Shown here one piece after another: positions 7,703 to 15,530 of a stretch of DNA of 64,000 nt. Under the pieces are notes generated by a model. The model did no database searches. It saw only the letters and a list, made by a program, of their open reading frames with translations, and had not been told where the DNA came from. The translations under genes and the position numbers were made by a program. The number at the start of each line of letters is the position of its first letter. Within the stretch, counting starts at the first letter, position 1. The stretch comes from Sporobacter sp963677825. GTDB lineage: Bacteria > Bacillota > Clostridia > Oscillospirales > Oscillospiraceae. The stretch spans positions 434,001 through 498,000 of the forward strand of contig CAXXEF010000001.1 in the NCBI GenBank assembly GCA_963677825.2, in the 5' to 3' direction.

Positions 7703-8449
7703 ATGAAACGACCGACTGTATATAAAACGCCGCTGATTGTCGGCTGGTGCCTGCTGGCGATCGGCTTGCTTGCGGCATTTAATTTGACCTATATGCCGTC
7801 GTTCGTTGACGACTTCGACGGCATGAACGGCGGTTTTGCGCTGATTATGTTCGGCGTGTTTCTGATCGTTGTCGCGGTCGTGATGCTGGTCATTTTCGGC
7901 CGGCTTAATCGCCAGTTTCGCGCGATGCTGTCCGGCAACGTGCTCGTTTCCGGCGTTTTACCACGCAGTATACATGCGTATTTCAGCACCGACAGGGCCG
8001 AAGCCATTCAAAGCGCCAACAAAACAGGCCTCTTTATAACACTGATATTCAGCACGTTGATCGGATTAATCCTCGGCGCTGCGGCAGACGTGACTTTTTT
8101 CTACATCTGCCTCGGCATTGACGCCTTTGTGACGCTGGCTTATTTCGTCGTTACCGCTTTTCGGATGAGCAAGGTGCGCCGTCCGCACGCACTGGCCTGC
8201 TTGAGTGTCGGCGGCGCGTATGTGTTCGGCGAACTGCATAGCTGGAGCATCGCCGGCGCGCAGCCGGTCGAGATTGACTACACGGACGGTACGGCCGAAC
8301 ATCTGCCCTGCCCGTGCATCCGGGTGACGTATATGGCGCCGGCATACCCCGGCCCGCGTCGTGAATCCATCACAATCCCTGTCGTACAAAGTCAGGCGCA
8401 GCGCGCCGAGCGCGCGGTGTCGGTCATCCGCCGGACATACGGCATCTGA
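7703..8449 (+). CDS. Unknown membrane protein, four predicted helices
   Basis: I do not recognise this 248-residue protein. It has two pairs of hydrophobic segments (about 12-31 and 45-65, then 109-127 and 131-151), an internal loop with basic residues, and a soluble C-terminal domain of about 95 residues ending in RRTYGI. The start follows GGGGAG. It is 53 bases after the dehydrogenase gene in the same direction, and a strong bidirectional terminator follows. Confidence 0.65.
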   Translation: MKRPTVYKTPLIVGWCLLAIGLLAAFNLTYMPSFVDDFDGMNGGFALIMFGVFLIVVAVVMLVIFGRLNRQFRAMLSGNVLVSGVLPRSIHAYFSTDRAEAIQSANKTGLFITLIFSTLIGLILGAAADVTFFYICLGIDAFVTLAYFVVTAFRMSKVRRPHALACLSVGGAYVFGELHSWSIAGAQPVEIDYTDGTAEHLPCPCIRVTYMAPAYPGPRRESITIPVVQSQAQRAERAVSVIRRTYGI

Positions 8450-8467
8450 GTAGGATATTACGCATAA

Positions 8468-8504
8468 AACAAGACCTGTAACCGTGTTGGTTACAGGTCT
8501 TGTT
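8468..8504. terminator. Bidirectional terminator between convergent genes
   Basis: AACAAGACCTGTAACC pairs perfectly with GGTTACAGGTCTTGTT around a six-base loop, between the stops of the membrane protein and the SLH-CapA gene. Confidence 0.85.
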
Positions 8505-8517
8505 ACTTTTGGATGAA

Positions 8518-10191
8518 CTAAGCGGCAGGTATCGGATGATAGTCATTGCGGTAGTCGACCGAAGAAATACGGTATGGCATCGCGTCGTGCGTCTGTTCAA
8601 TTATCGTGCGTGTTTCCAGATCAAAGATCAGCGTCTGACGGAAAATCAGGCAGTTTTTATCGGCGGGGTTCTGGTTGCCGCCAAACACGAGATTACCAAG
8701 CGAGTACGCGATCTGCTTGCCCTTGTAGGTCTCCACCTCCTGCGCGACGTGCGGATGATGCCCGATTACCAAGTCTGCCCCCTGATCGATGCAGTAGTGC
8801 GCAATCGCCTGCTGCGTTGAGCTACTGTGATACGTGCCCTCAATACCCCAATGGAAGTTGAACACGATGAACTCCGCGCCTTGTGCTTTCAAGGTTTCGA
8901 CAGCGTTGTCGATAAACGTTTTCTGCGCCGAGTCGAAGGACCAGCCGACGTTAGACGCAAAACCGATTTTTACACCTTTAACCGTCACAATCGGCAGCTG
9001 ATCATAGCCCGATACCGCAACGTATGGCGATAGATTGTCCAGTGTGTCCTGATAGCCCTGCGCGAGGTAATCCATCGAGTGGTTGTTGGCCACCGTGACA
9101 ACGTCGACGCTGCCGTACTCGAGAATTTCCGCATATTCCGGCCGTCCCCGGAACACAAAGGTTTTACTTAAGGAGCTTGTAGACGTTGTCAGCGTCCCCT
9201 CAAAGTTTACCATGGTCAGATCATCGTCATAGAACGCATCAATGTCCGAGAAGAAGTATGCCGGGCCCATCAAGTCATACATCTCGTCAAAAGAGCGATA
9301 ATAGGAAAAGTCTTTACCGCGCCCGAAGGTACAGTCGCCGCCGAAGGTCAGATCAATCTGCACCTGATCGTAGCCGGGTGCGTCGCGCCAGTCGGGATAG
9401 ACGTCTTGGACGCGCATGGAATCGTGCATCCGCACCAGCGTAACGATCGCCTGCTCGATTGTGAAGTGGCCGAGCGGCATAAAGCGCCCCGCGTCTCCGC
9501 CCATGAGGGCTGTACCGCTGCTGTCGGTTCGCCCAGACGCAAATTTGACGGCCTGCACAGCCCAGCGCGGGATCTCGAAGGAATCACTGAAGCGCATCGG
9601 CGCCGTACTGGCCTCCGTAACGTCCAAGGCTTCCATGCATCGCTGGAGCACGACGGCGGCCTCAGCACGCGTGAGGTTGTCGTCCGGCCGGAAAAAGCCG
9701 GCGTAACCGAACATGATGTTCATTTTGCTGGCCAGTTCTGCGTAGAGGTAGTTTGTATCCAGAAAGCTGCCGGATGCTACGCTCGGCGTCTGTTGTTCGT
9801 CCGGCATAGTGAGTGCCGCCACTCGCGTCTCAAAAGAATTCGACAAGATACTGCCACCCGCCGCATTGGACTGCGTGCCGGTCTGCAAAGTAAGCCCGTA
9901 CGCATCGGCCAGCTCCGAAACGTCGCGATTTTGCTCGGCAGCGATGAACTCCACCATCAAGCGGGCAAGCTGCAGGCGCGTGATGTACGCCGTATAGTCT
10001 TCACCTAAATCAAAGCTTGGTGAAACAAGCCCGGCATCATACGCCGCTGACACATAGTCACGTGCCCATGGACTGACGATTTTTCGGTTTAAATCTACGT
10101 CTTGCGTGGCAATGGCCGAAAACGGAATCACCGATAATCCCATGCAAACAGCCAAGAAAAAAACAAAAGCGGCTCTAATAGGTTTTTTCAT
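8518..10191 (-). CDS. CapA-family metallophosphatase-fold protein with N-terminal SLH repeats
   Basis: The 557-residue exported protein begins with a signal peptide (KKPIRAAFVFFLAVCMGLS). Residues about 35-240 contain SLH-type repeats (for example WARDYVSAAYDAGLV...TRLQLARLMVEF; FFRPDDNLTRAEAAVVLQR; FTIEQAIVTLVRM). From about 270 a CapA/poly-gamma-glutamate synthesis domain follows, with LTFGGDCTFGR, MVNFEGTLT, VTVANNHSMDYL, NFHWGIEGTY, ADLVIGHHPHVAQ and YSLGNLVFGG. The conserved Asp, Asn-His and His-x-His positions suggest a metal-binding phosphatase fold. The SLH part should anchor it to the cell wall. The start overlaps a 22-codon upstream ORF by ATGA. Confidence 0.88.
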   Translation of the reverse strand: MKKPIRAAFVFFLAVCMGLSVIPFSAIATQDVDLNRKIVSPWARDYVSAAYDAGLVSPSFDLGEDYTAYITRLQLARLMVEFIAAEQNRDVSELADAYGLTLQTGTQSNAAGGSILSNSFETRVAALTMPDEQQTPSVASGSFLDTNYLYAELASKMNIMFGYAGFFRPDDNLTRAEAAVVLQRCMEALDVTEASTAPMRFSDSFEIPRWAVQAVKFASGRTDSSGTALMGGDAGRFMPLGHFTIEQAIVTLVRMHDSMRVQDVYPDWRDAPGYDQVQIDLTFGGDCTFGRGKDFSYYRSFDEMYDLMGPAYFFSDIDAFYDDDLTMVNFEGTLTTSTSSLSKTFVFRGRPEYAEILEYGSVDVVTVANNHSMDYLAQGYQDTLDNLSPYVAVSGYDQLPIVTVKGVKIGFASNVGWSFDSAQKTFIDNAVETLKAQGAEFIVFNFHWGIEGTYHSSSTQQAIAHYCIDQGADLVIGHHPHVAQEVETYKGKQIAYSLGNLVFGGNQNPADKNCLIFRQTLIFDLETRTIIEQTHDAMPYRISSVDYRNDYHPIPAA

Positions 10192-10256
10192 CCGACCTTC
10201 TCCCCTTTTGCAGCCTGTCTAGGCGCGTCATCACGGATTCCGACTGTAAGCTCCAT
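10188..10256 (-). CDS. 22-codon leader ORF coupled to the SLH-CapA gene
   Basis: ATG at 10256 is preceded by CGGAGGT at five bases, a better ribosome site than most genes here. The frame reads MELTVGIRDDAPRQ... for 22 residues and stops at a TGA that overlaps the capA ATG (ATGA). This is the arrangement of translational coupling. The peptide is hydrophilic and has no signal. Whether the peptide matters or only its translation does is unknown. Confidence 0.5.
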   Translation of the reverse strand: MELTVGIRDDAPRQAAKGEKVG

Positions 10257-10297
10257 GTGTTACCTCCGGTTCCTCAGTGCGAAACGAAATCATACAA

Positions 10298-10326
10298 ATT
10301 ATAACACATCCTGATTTTTACTGGAA
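10298..10326 (-). promoter_or_regulatory. Extended -10 promoter for the leader ORF and SLH-CapA gene
   Basis: On the minus strand TGT-TATAAT (10303-10298) has an extended -10 TG. The -35 (TTCCAG, 17 bases upstream) is weak. Confidence 0.5.
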
Positions 10327-10535
10327 GAACAAGATACCGCATGATACGGATAGCGTATCAGCTTGATCTTTCAGTTCGTGTAACACGCTTATAAATTATG
10401 AGGAACAACCAATAATAATGCTTCGTTTGCCCGCCATTGCGGCTCTTGAGATCTCATTAAAAAGCGCAGAATTACGTATTATTGTCCAATATTCTTCTTT
10501 TTTACAGGAGTTTACACGAGCAGCGGCGTAGTTAT
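10327..10535. other. Gene-free stretch, nothing recognised
   Basis: AT-rich intergenic DNA between two divergent promoters. I see a short inverted repeat around ATACGGATAGCGTAT but no reading frame with a ribosome site and no known RNA. Confidence 0.4.
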
Positions 10536-10564
10536 TTGACAGCGCCTCGGAAACGGCGTATATT
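10536..10564 (+). promoter_or_regulatory. Consensus sigma-A promoter with a terminated leader
   Basis: TTGACA (10536-10541), exactly 17 bases, then TATATT (10559-10564). A transcript starting near 10571 would meet a terminator after about 55 bases, before the gene at 10680. Confidence 0.75.
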
Positions 10565-10595
10565 AAAGATAACATTAATAGTAATTTGTGCTTTA

Positions 10596-10631
10596 GGGCG
10601 GGAATCTCTTGGTGAGTCCCGCCCTTTTTTT
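10596..10631 (+). terminator. Leader terminator or attenuator upstream of the Tudor-like gene
   Basis: GGGCGGGA (10596-10603) pairs with TCCCGCCC (10617-10624), with CTC/GAG continuing the stem, then seven T. It lies between a strong promoter and the ribosome site of the next gene, so it either attenuates that gene or ends a short RNA. Confidence 0.8.
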
Positions 10632-10679
10632 ATTCAGATCACTCAATAATGATTGCTTTAGCAAAATTAGGAGGATAAT

Positions 10680-11042
10680 ATGGATATTAGCGGAAAATAT
10701 ATAACACACACGACTTTTGGCAGAGGTAAAATCGTCAGTCTAAAAAAGGGTATCGTCACGATTTTATTTGAGGAGTCTAAAACGAAGAAAAGATTTGTCT
10801 ATCCAAGTGCTTTTGGCATCTTTCTGACACTTGAAGACGCAGATTTACGTAAAGAAATGAAGCAGTATCAAGACGAGCTCGCTGTGCTTCTAAAAGGCGA
10901 CGATGCCACACCTGTTCCGGCGGCGCAAGAAGTCGCGCCGAAAAAAGCTGCAAAAAAAGCACCTGCCAAAGCCGCCGCAAAAACCACAACAAAAACGACA
11001 ACGAAACCCACAACAAAACCTAAAAAGAGCCAAACGCTCTAG
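10680..11042 (+). CDS. Tudor-like domain protein with a Lys/Ala/Thr-rich basic tail
   Basis: A 120-residue protein. Residues 1-60 (ISGKYITHTTFGRGKIVSL, then VTILFEE...KRFVYPSAFGIFL) look like the small Tudor-like beta domain seen in CarD/UvrD-type and related DNA- or RNA-polymerase-associated proteins. Residues 60-85 are acidic and helical. The last 40 residues are Lys-Ala-Pro then Lys-Thr repeats, like a histone H1 tail, which should bind nucleic acid. AGGAGG lies before the ATG. The next gene starts seven bases after its stop. I cannot name its function. Confidence 0.65.
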   Translation: MDISGKYITHTTFGRGKIVSLKKGIVTILFEESKTKKRFVYPSAFGIFLTLEDADLRKEMKQYQDELAVLLKGDDATPVPAAQEVAPKKAAKKAPAKAAAKTTTKTTTKPTTKPKKSQTL

Positions 11043-11049
11043 GAGAGTT

Positions 11050-12549
11050 ATGAAAATACTGCTCGTATACCCGGATACGCCTGTCACCTATTGGGGCTTT
11101 CAGCATGCGCTGAAATTTGTTTCCAAAAAGGCAGCGTTCCCGCCGCTGGGGCTGATTACTGTCGCCGCAATGCTCCCGGCACATTATGAGAAAAGGCTAG
11201 TCGACATGAACGTCGAGAAGCTGTACGACAGGGATATCGACTGGGCGGACTATGTTTTCATCAGTGCCATGGTGGTGCAGAAACAGTCCGTTCGAGATGT
11301 TATTGAACGATGCAAATCGCGTGGCACGAAGACTGTCGCCGGCGGGCCGCTTTTCACAGCGGACGCTGAAAGCTACACAGACGTTGATCACCTTGTCTTA
11401 AACGAAGGCGAATTGACAATGCCTGAATTCCTGCAGGACCTTGAACGTGGTGAGCCGAAACAGATTTACACAACGGACAAATGGTCAGATATGGCCGATA
11501 CGCCGGTGCCATTGTGGTCGCTGATTAACGTCAATAAGTACGCTTCACTCAATATTCAGTATTCAAGGGGCTGTCCGTTCAATTGCGAGTTTTGTGATAT
11601 TACTTCGCTTTTCGGCCACACACCGCGGACAAAAAGTGCCCAGCAGCTTTTATTGGAGTTGGACGCCATATACGCTGCCGGATGGAAGGGCGATGTCTTT
11701 TTCGTCGACGACAATTTCATCGGCAATAAACGAAAACTAGTCAGCGAGATACTGCCGGCAATTATACAATGGCTGGCAGACCATCGGTACCCCTTCAGCT
11801 TTTCGACAGAAGCGTCCATCAATCTGGCCGATGACGCCGAACTGCTGGATATGATCGTCAAAGCAGGATTTAACAGCGTATTCATCGGTATCGAGACACC
11901 GGACGAAACCAGTTTGAATGAGTGCAAAAAGACTCAAAATAGAAACCGCGACCTGATCTCCAGCGTTAATATAATACAGCAGGCGGGCCTTGAGGTTAAA
12001 GGCGGCTTTATTGTCGGTTTCGATAGCGATCAGCCATCCATATTCAGCCGGATGACAAGCTTTATCCAAGACAGTGGCATTGTCACAGCCATGGTGGGGC
12101 TGCTAAACGCGCCGAAAGGCACCGATCTCTATAAGCGGCTGGAGGCTGACGACCGTCTGACCGACGATTTTACTGGCGATAACACGAACTTCACCATGAA
12201 TTTTAAGCCCGTGATGAATAAAAATGATCTGGTGAATGGATACGAATCTATCATATCAACTATCTATAATCCGAAGTACTACTATGCACGTGTTCGTCGC
12301 TTTTTGAAAAGCTACAGCCCGCACAAAAACGCTCGGCAAAAAGTCGGGTCCGCCGACATTTTGGCTTTTGTCAAATCTCTATTCAGGCTTGGCATCATCG
12401 GGAAAGAACGCCGTCATTATTGGTCGCTTTTAGGATGGTCTTTGTTTAAAAAGCCGCGCGCATTCCCGGAGGCGGTCAAATTCTCAATTTACGGCTTCCA
12501 CTTCAGGAAAATATACGCATCGATTGCATTGCGCCCTTCCCTGCTCTAA
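11050..12549 (+). CDS. B12-binding radical SAM protein, DUF4070 type
   Basis: A 499-residue protein. The N-terminal 140 residues form a cobalamin-binding Rossmann domain (KILLVYPDTPV..., FPPLGLITVAAML, VAGGPLFT). The radical SAM core has CPFNCEFC near residue 175, then DVFFVDDNFIGN, FSTEASINLA, and FIGIETPDE. The C-terminal part resembles DUF4070, as in hopanoid methylases (HpnP/HpnR) and bacteriochlorophyll methylases. I infer radical methylation of an sp2 or unactivated carbon, with unknown substrate. The real start is the ATG at 11050 behind GGAGAG. An upstream open frame overlaps the previous gene out of frame. Confidence 0.85.
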   Translation: MKILLVYPDTPVTYWGFQHALKFVSKKAAFPPLGLITVAAMLPAHYEKRLVDMNVEKLYDRDIDWADYVFISAMVVQKQSVRDVIERCKSRGTKTVAGGPLFTADAESYTDVDHLVLNEGELTMPEFLQDLERGEPKQIYTTDKWSDMADTPVPLWSLINVNKYASLNIQYSRGCPFNCEFCDITSLFGHTPRTKSAQQLLLELDAIYAAGWKGDVFFVDDNFIGNKRKLVSEILPAIIQWLADHRYPFSFSTEASINLADDAELLDMIVKAGFNSVFIGIETPDETSLNECKKTQNRNRDLISSVNIIQQAGLEVKGGFIVGFDSDQPSIFSRMTSFIQDSGIVTAMVGLLNAPKGTDLYKRLEADDRLTDDFTGDNTNFTMNFKPVMNKNDLVNGYESIISTIYNPKYYYARVRRFLKSYSPHKNARQKVGSADILAFVKSLFRLGIIGKERRHYWSLLGWSLFKKPRAFPEAVKFSIYGFHFRKIYASIALRPSLL

Positions 12550-12552
12550 AAT

Positions 12553-12592
12553 AAGTAGCGCCACAGAATACGATTCTGTGGCGCTACTTTTA
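12553..12592. terminator. Bidirectional terminator
   Basis: AAGTAGCGCCACAGAAT pairs with ATTCTGTGGCGCTACTT with a three-base loop and T run, between the convergent radical SAM and cold-shock genes. Confidence 0.88.
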
Positions 12593-12608
12593 AGTTCAGA
12601 CTGTTGCG

Positions 12609-12821
12609 TTAGGCAACAGTAACATTGACAGCTCTGAGCTTGCGCGAGTCCTTGGGATCGGGCTCTGTGTCATAAGTCACTTTCTGCCCCTCTTCCAAGG
12701 ATTTATACCCTTCGCCTGTAATGGCGGAAAAATGCACGAACACATCATCCCCGCCCTGGTCATTGGAGATAAATCCAAAGCCTTTGTCGATGTTAAACCA
12801 TTTTACTGTACCGTTATTCAT
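12609..12821 (-). CDS. Cold-shock protein, CspA family
   Basis: The 70-residue OB-fold RNA chaperone shows GTVKWFNIDKGFGFIS (RNP1) and DVFVHFSAI (RNP2), the nucleic-acid binding surfaces of CspA proteins. Length is typical. The C-terminus is slightly charged (EPDPKDSRKLRAVNVTVA). The ATG at 12821 follows CGGAGGT. A longer open frame upstream is untranslated leader. The promoter lies about 120 bases upstream, so the mRNA has the long 5' leader usual for cold-shock genes. Confidence 0.95.
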   Translation of the reverse strand: MNNGTVKWFNIDKGFGFISNDQGGDDVFVHFSAITGEGYKSLEEGQKVTYDTEPDPKDSRKLRAVNVTVA

Positions 12822-12942
12822 AAGGTACCTCCGATAATATTCATACCAATAATAAAGAAAAACCCCACGCTTTTTGTCATCAACCAAAAACTTTGATTAC
12901 AAACGTCGTGAGATCATAAGCTGTCATATTGAATGTAGCGTA

Positions 12943-12971
12943 ATTATAGCACGCCATCTGTAAAAAGTCAA
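12943..12971 (-). promoter_or_regulatory. Promoter for the cold-shock gene
   Basis: On the minus strand TTGACT, 17 bases, TATAAT. The predicted 5' leader is about 115 bases, consistent with temperature control of cspA-type mRNAs. Confidence 0.75.
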
Positions 12972-13106
12972 CTATATTATTAACGTGCCTGTAACCAAGT
13001 ATACAATCTTTTGGACATCGCAGGATGCCCACGCAACACATTGTAGCTTGATGAATAACCAATATATGGTGTATAATTTACCCGGATTTCAATAGGAGTT
13101 GGTGCA

Positions 13107-13206
13107 ATGCTTGCAATAAACGAAAATCTGAAATTATTGCAATGCTTGCTTATACGGTACCAGTGATGAAAACGCCGAAATTGTCTGGTTGTATGAAGGT
13201 GACTAA
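13107..13206 (+). pseudogene. Possible frameshifted micro-gene
   Basis: A promoter-like TTGATG (13048-13053) and TATAAT (13072-13077), an AGGAG at 13094 and an ATG at 13107 precede a 19-codon frame. In the next frame, from 13141, the DNA reads NACLYGTSDENAEIVWLYEG and stops, which looks more protein-like than random. One indel would join them into about 33 residues. No homologue is recognised, so this is a weak call. Confidence 0.25.
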
Positions 13207-13245
13207 GTACGGGTCGCCTGTGCGACGCCCCGTACACACGATATT

Positions 13246-13273
13246 GGAAAGGTGCACTTAAGTGCACCTTTCC
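13246..13273. repeat. Perfect 28-base palindrome
   Basis: GGAAAGGTGCACTT is followed directly by its exact reverse complement. It lies between the possible micro-gene and the cupin gene stop and probably serves as a transcription terminator in both directions, though the T run is weak. Confidence 0.6.
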
Positions 13274-13321
13274 TTTGCCATTATCGAGATTACCAACGCG
13301 CTCAAGGAGCGTCTCGGCGAA

Positions 13322-13963
13322 TTATTCTTTTTCCCACTTATCGTGAAGACATGCACCGCAGGAATCACATTTCTTATCGTCATCGTACTTACACTGAAGC
13401 GGGCCGTTAAAAGCCAAGCCGACCGACTGACCGTCCGGCAAATCGTAAACGCCGGCAAACATCGGCATCATATTTGCCGCTAAGAACAGCACCGGCTTAT
13501 TAATTTCCTTAAAGTTAAGCGGACAATGGGAAAGCCCGGCAGGAAAGCGAACGATCGTAGGCTTATCAATGATGTACGTTTCAGCATCCTCGCCCTTGCC
13601 AAGCGTCAGCTCGATCTTGGCATCAAAGTCAAAAAGGTCGGGGAAAGATGCGCCTAAAAAGATTAAGTATTCATCATCATTCGGGTGTCGGTGCTGCACT
13701 CTGTCGATGCAAAACGGTTTGACAAATATCTGGAAGCTGCAATTAAAACGCGAGCCCGGAATCTGGCGAGCCCCACGGAAATATGCCTGAGGATGGATAA
13801 CGAAATCGTCCGGGTCACCGTCGGAGACACACTCGTTATTCTCTTTGGGGAATTCAAAAACCAAATTGCTATACTTACTTTTTTCTTTCTCCTCCGCCGT
13901 CACAACATAGTTCTTCTCTGACGTATCCATCGGCCAGGACGTGATATCGTAATTTTTCGACAT
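13322..13963 (-). CDS. Cupin-fold protein with Cys-rich C-terminus
   Basis: A 213-residue soluble protein. The segment QHRHPNDDEYLIFLG around residues 90-105 followed by FPAGLSHCPLNF resembles the two cupin motifs that hold a metal. The C-terminal end CKYDDDKKCDSCGACLHDKWEKE has four Cys that could bind another metal. The exact family and substrate are not recognised. The ATG at 13963 is preferred over 13972 because AAAGG is then at proper spacing. It appears to be a single-gene unit. Confidence 0.6.
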   Translation of the reverse strand: MSKNYDITSWPMDTSEKNYVVTAEEKEKSKYSNLVFEFPKENNECVSDGDPDDFVIHPQAYFRGARQIPGSRFNCSFQIFVKPFCIDRVQHRHPNDDEYLIFLGASFPDLFDFDAKIELTLGKGEDAETYIIDKPTIVRFPAGLSHCPLNFKEINKPVLFLAANMMPMFAGVYDLPDGQSVGLAFNGPLQCKYDDDKKCDSCGACLHDKWEKE

Positions 13964-14065
13964 GGTTGCCATCCTTTCAATCCATTCGACTTCTCCTGCT
14001 TGCTGCTATCATTTGTTATATTATAGTAAATCAATATTGCATTAGCAACATTTTCCTAAAATACG

Positions 14066-14099
14066 TAGTGGCGGCTTGCGTGAATTCAAGCCGCCACTA
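14066..14099 (-). terminator. Hairpin, likely terminator of the lipoprotein gene
   Basis: TAGTGGCGGCTTG pairs with CAAGCCGCCACTA across an eight-base loop. It lies about 90 bases past the second stop (14190) of the interrupted lipoprotein gene. The T run is short, so confidence is moderate. Confidence 0.5.
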
Positions 14100-14189
14100 T
14101 CCTATTAGCTTTTATTGTTTAGACAGCTTTTTGTGGTTTCTGTCACTGTTCACCCGCCTATCACAACGCCCTAACTCTTTTTCATTATT

Positions 14190-14351
14190 TTAAGACACAT
14201 CCAATAATCCACGGCCAAATCTCTTTAAGACCTCAAGTAACTGCGGCAATTTGTCCTCATTAAACCTGCTAAAAATGATTGTCCCGTCGTTTTCCTTTGA
14301 GAAAACTCCCGACGTTGAGCTGAGTAGATAAGTCGTATCGCCAATGACGAT
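14190..14351 (-). pseudogene. In-frame coding remnant downstream of the lipoprotein stop
   Basis: After the TAA at 14354-14352 the same frame stays open for 53 more codons and reads IVIGDTTYLLSSTSGVFSKE..., FSRFNEDKLPQLLEVLKRFG..., up to a TAA at 14192-14190. It has a normal protein composition with amphipathic helix character. The simplest reading is that the lipoprotein was longer and a single substitution (for example TAC or TAT to TAA) truncated it. Confidence 0.5.
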
Positions 14352-15119
14352 TTATATGTCAAAGTTTTGTTCTTCCGGGCTTTCAAACGTACTGTAAAGT
14401 TCTATGGCATCTTCAAGCGCCTGTTTTACAGTAGCCGTGTGACCTTTGAAAAAGGTGCATGCCGGCTCGTCGCTGTCAAGCTTTTGTACAACAGCGACAT
14501 TATCTAAATCGGTGTTGTCAAATAAAACGTCATTAAGCGCATCATTAAAGTCCCTGATCGGGAATTCCCCGGATTGGCCTTTGAAGAACCTAACAGGCTG
14601 CTGTTCTTCACCGGCCAGAATGTCTTCAGCCGTTTGGTCGGGATAAAGCACAATTTTGAAAATACTATAATCGTCAACGTCACCGATTATCTCGAACTGA
14701 CATGAACCAGCCGCGTTTTCAATAAGTATTGATGCCCTACCATAAAGCCCGTCCGCGTACCCCTCTTCTTTAAACTCTGTAGTTTCGAGGAGCATCAGAA
14801 AGTCCATTATCTCCTTTGCCTGAGCGTTATCGGCCGGAGCGAACGCGTTGAATGCAAATACTTCGGGAAAAGTTCTTACCGAGATGGTTGTCATTTCGTC
14901 AATTTGCGGTATTAAATCCGTAAGGCTATATATAATCTGCGGTGTGCTATCACTTTCAGAAGGCGGCGGCGTGGCAGTTTCTTCACCGGTATTTGCGTCA
15001 TCCGTTGCCGATACCGCTGCTTGGCCATCAAACGTCGGGTCTTGTTCGGTGCCATCTGTATTACTGCTGCATGCAGTGAGTAGCAATAATAAAACTGACA
15101 AACAGATAAACAAGCGCAT
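14352..15119 (-). CDS. Lipoprotein of unknown function, probably truncated by an in-frame stop
   Basis: The 255-residue product starts MRLFICLSVLLLLLTACSS, a lipoprotein signal with the lipobox Cys at about 17. A Thr/Ser/Asp/Glu-rich linker follows, then a soluble domain containing LIPQIDEMTTISVRTFPEVF and ADGLYGRASILIENA. GGAGG lies seven to eight bases upstream of the ATG at 15119. The frame ends at TAA but continues in frame with coding-like sequence for 53 codons. I do not recognise the family. Its mature part resembles small surface lipoproteins of Clostridia that measure nothing obvious from sequence. Confidence 0.7.
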   Translation of the reverse strand: MRLFICLSVLLLLLTACSSNTDGTEQDPTFDGQAAVSATDDANTGEETATPPPSESDSTPQIIYSLTDLIPQIDEMTTISVRTFPEVFAFNAFAPADNAQAKEIMDFLMLLETTEFKEEGYADGLYGRASILIENAAGSCQFEIIGDVDDYSIFKIVLYPDQTAEDILAGEEQQPVRFFKGQSGEFPIRDFNDALNDVLFDNTDLDNVAVVQKLDSDEPACTFFKGHTATVKQALEDAIELYSTFESPEEQNFDI

Positions 15120-15307
15120 TATAATATAGCCTCCTAATAGACGCGGGCGTTGTTTGGATGAAATACGCAAACAACTAATTTTTTATGGCTTAATCTCCCC
15201 TGTCGCTGTTGAACAGATTTATGCACCCACTTAATAAAGCATCAGAATAATACCATTATATAGTAATATATTACATATTAACACAGTATTCAACAAACAT
15301 CATAACC

Positions 15308-15351
15308 ACAAAACAAGAAGAAACCCTGTAACCTTTACGATTACAGGGTTT
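15308..15351 (-). terminator. Terminator after tRNA-Pro
   Basis: AAACCCTGTAA pairs with TTACAGGGTTT, followed on the minus strand by CTTCTTGTTTT. Confidence 0.8.
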
Positions 15352-15359
15352 CCATACAG

Positions 15360-15432
15360 TCCGAGTGACAGGACTTGAACCTGCGGCCTCCTGACCCCCA
15401 GTCAGGCGCGCTACCAACTGCGCCACACCCGG
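15360..15432 (-). tRNA. tRNA-Pro (anticodon GGG)
   Basis: The minus strand folds as a cloverleaf. The acceptor CCGGGTG pairs with CACTCGG, the anticodon stem CCTGA/TCAGG holds the loop CTGGGGG, and the T arm has TTCAAGT. The discriminator is A and no CCA is encoded. The anticodon GGG reads proline CCC/CCU codons. Confidence 0.93.
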
Positions 15433-15530
15433 ATATGCGTTTAAAGACGCTCAATGATGATAACATAATTGTACCGTCAATGCAAGATGCATCGGCGTTT
15501 TTATTTGCGCTCATTTTGCAAACCAGCCGT

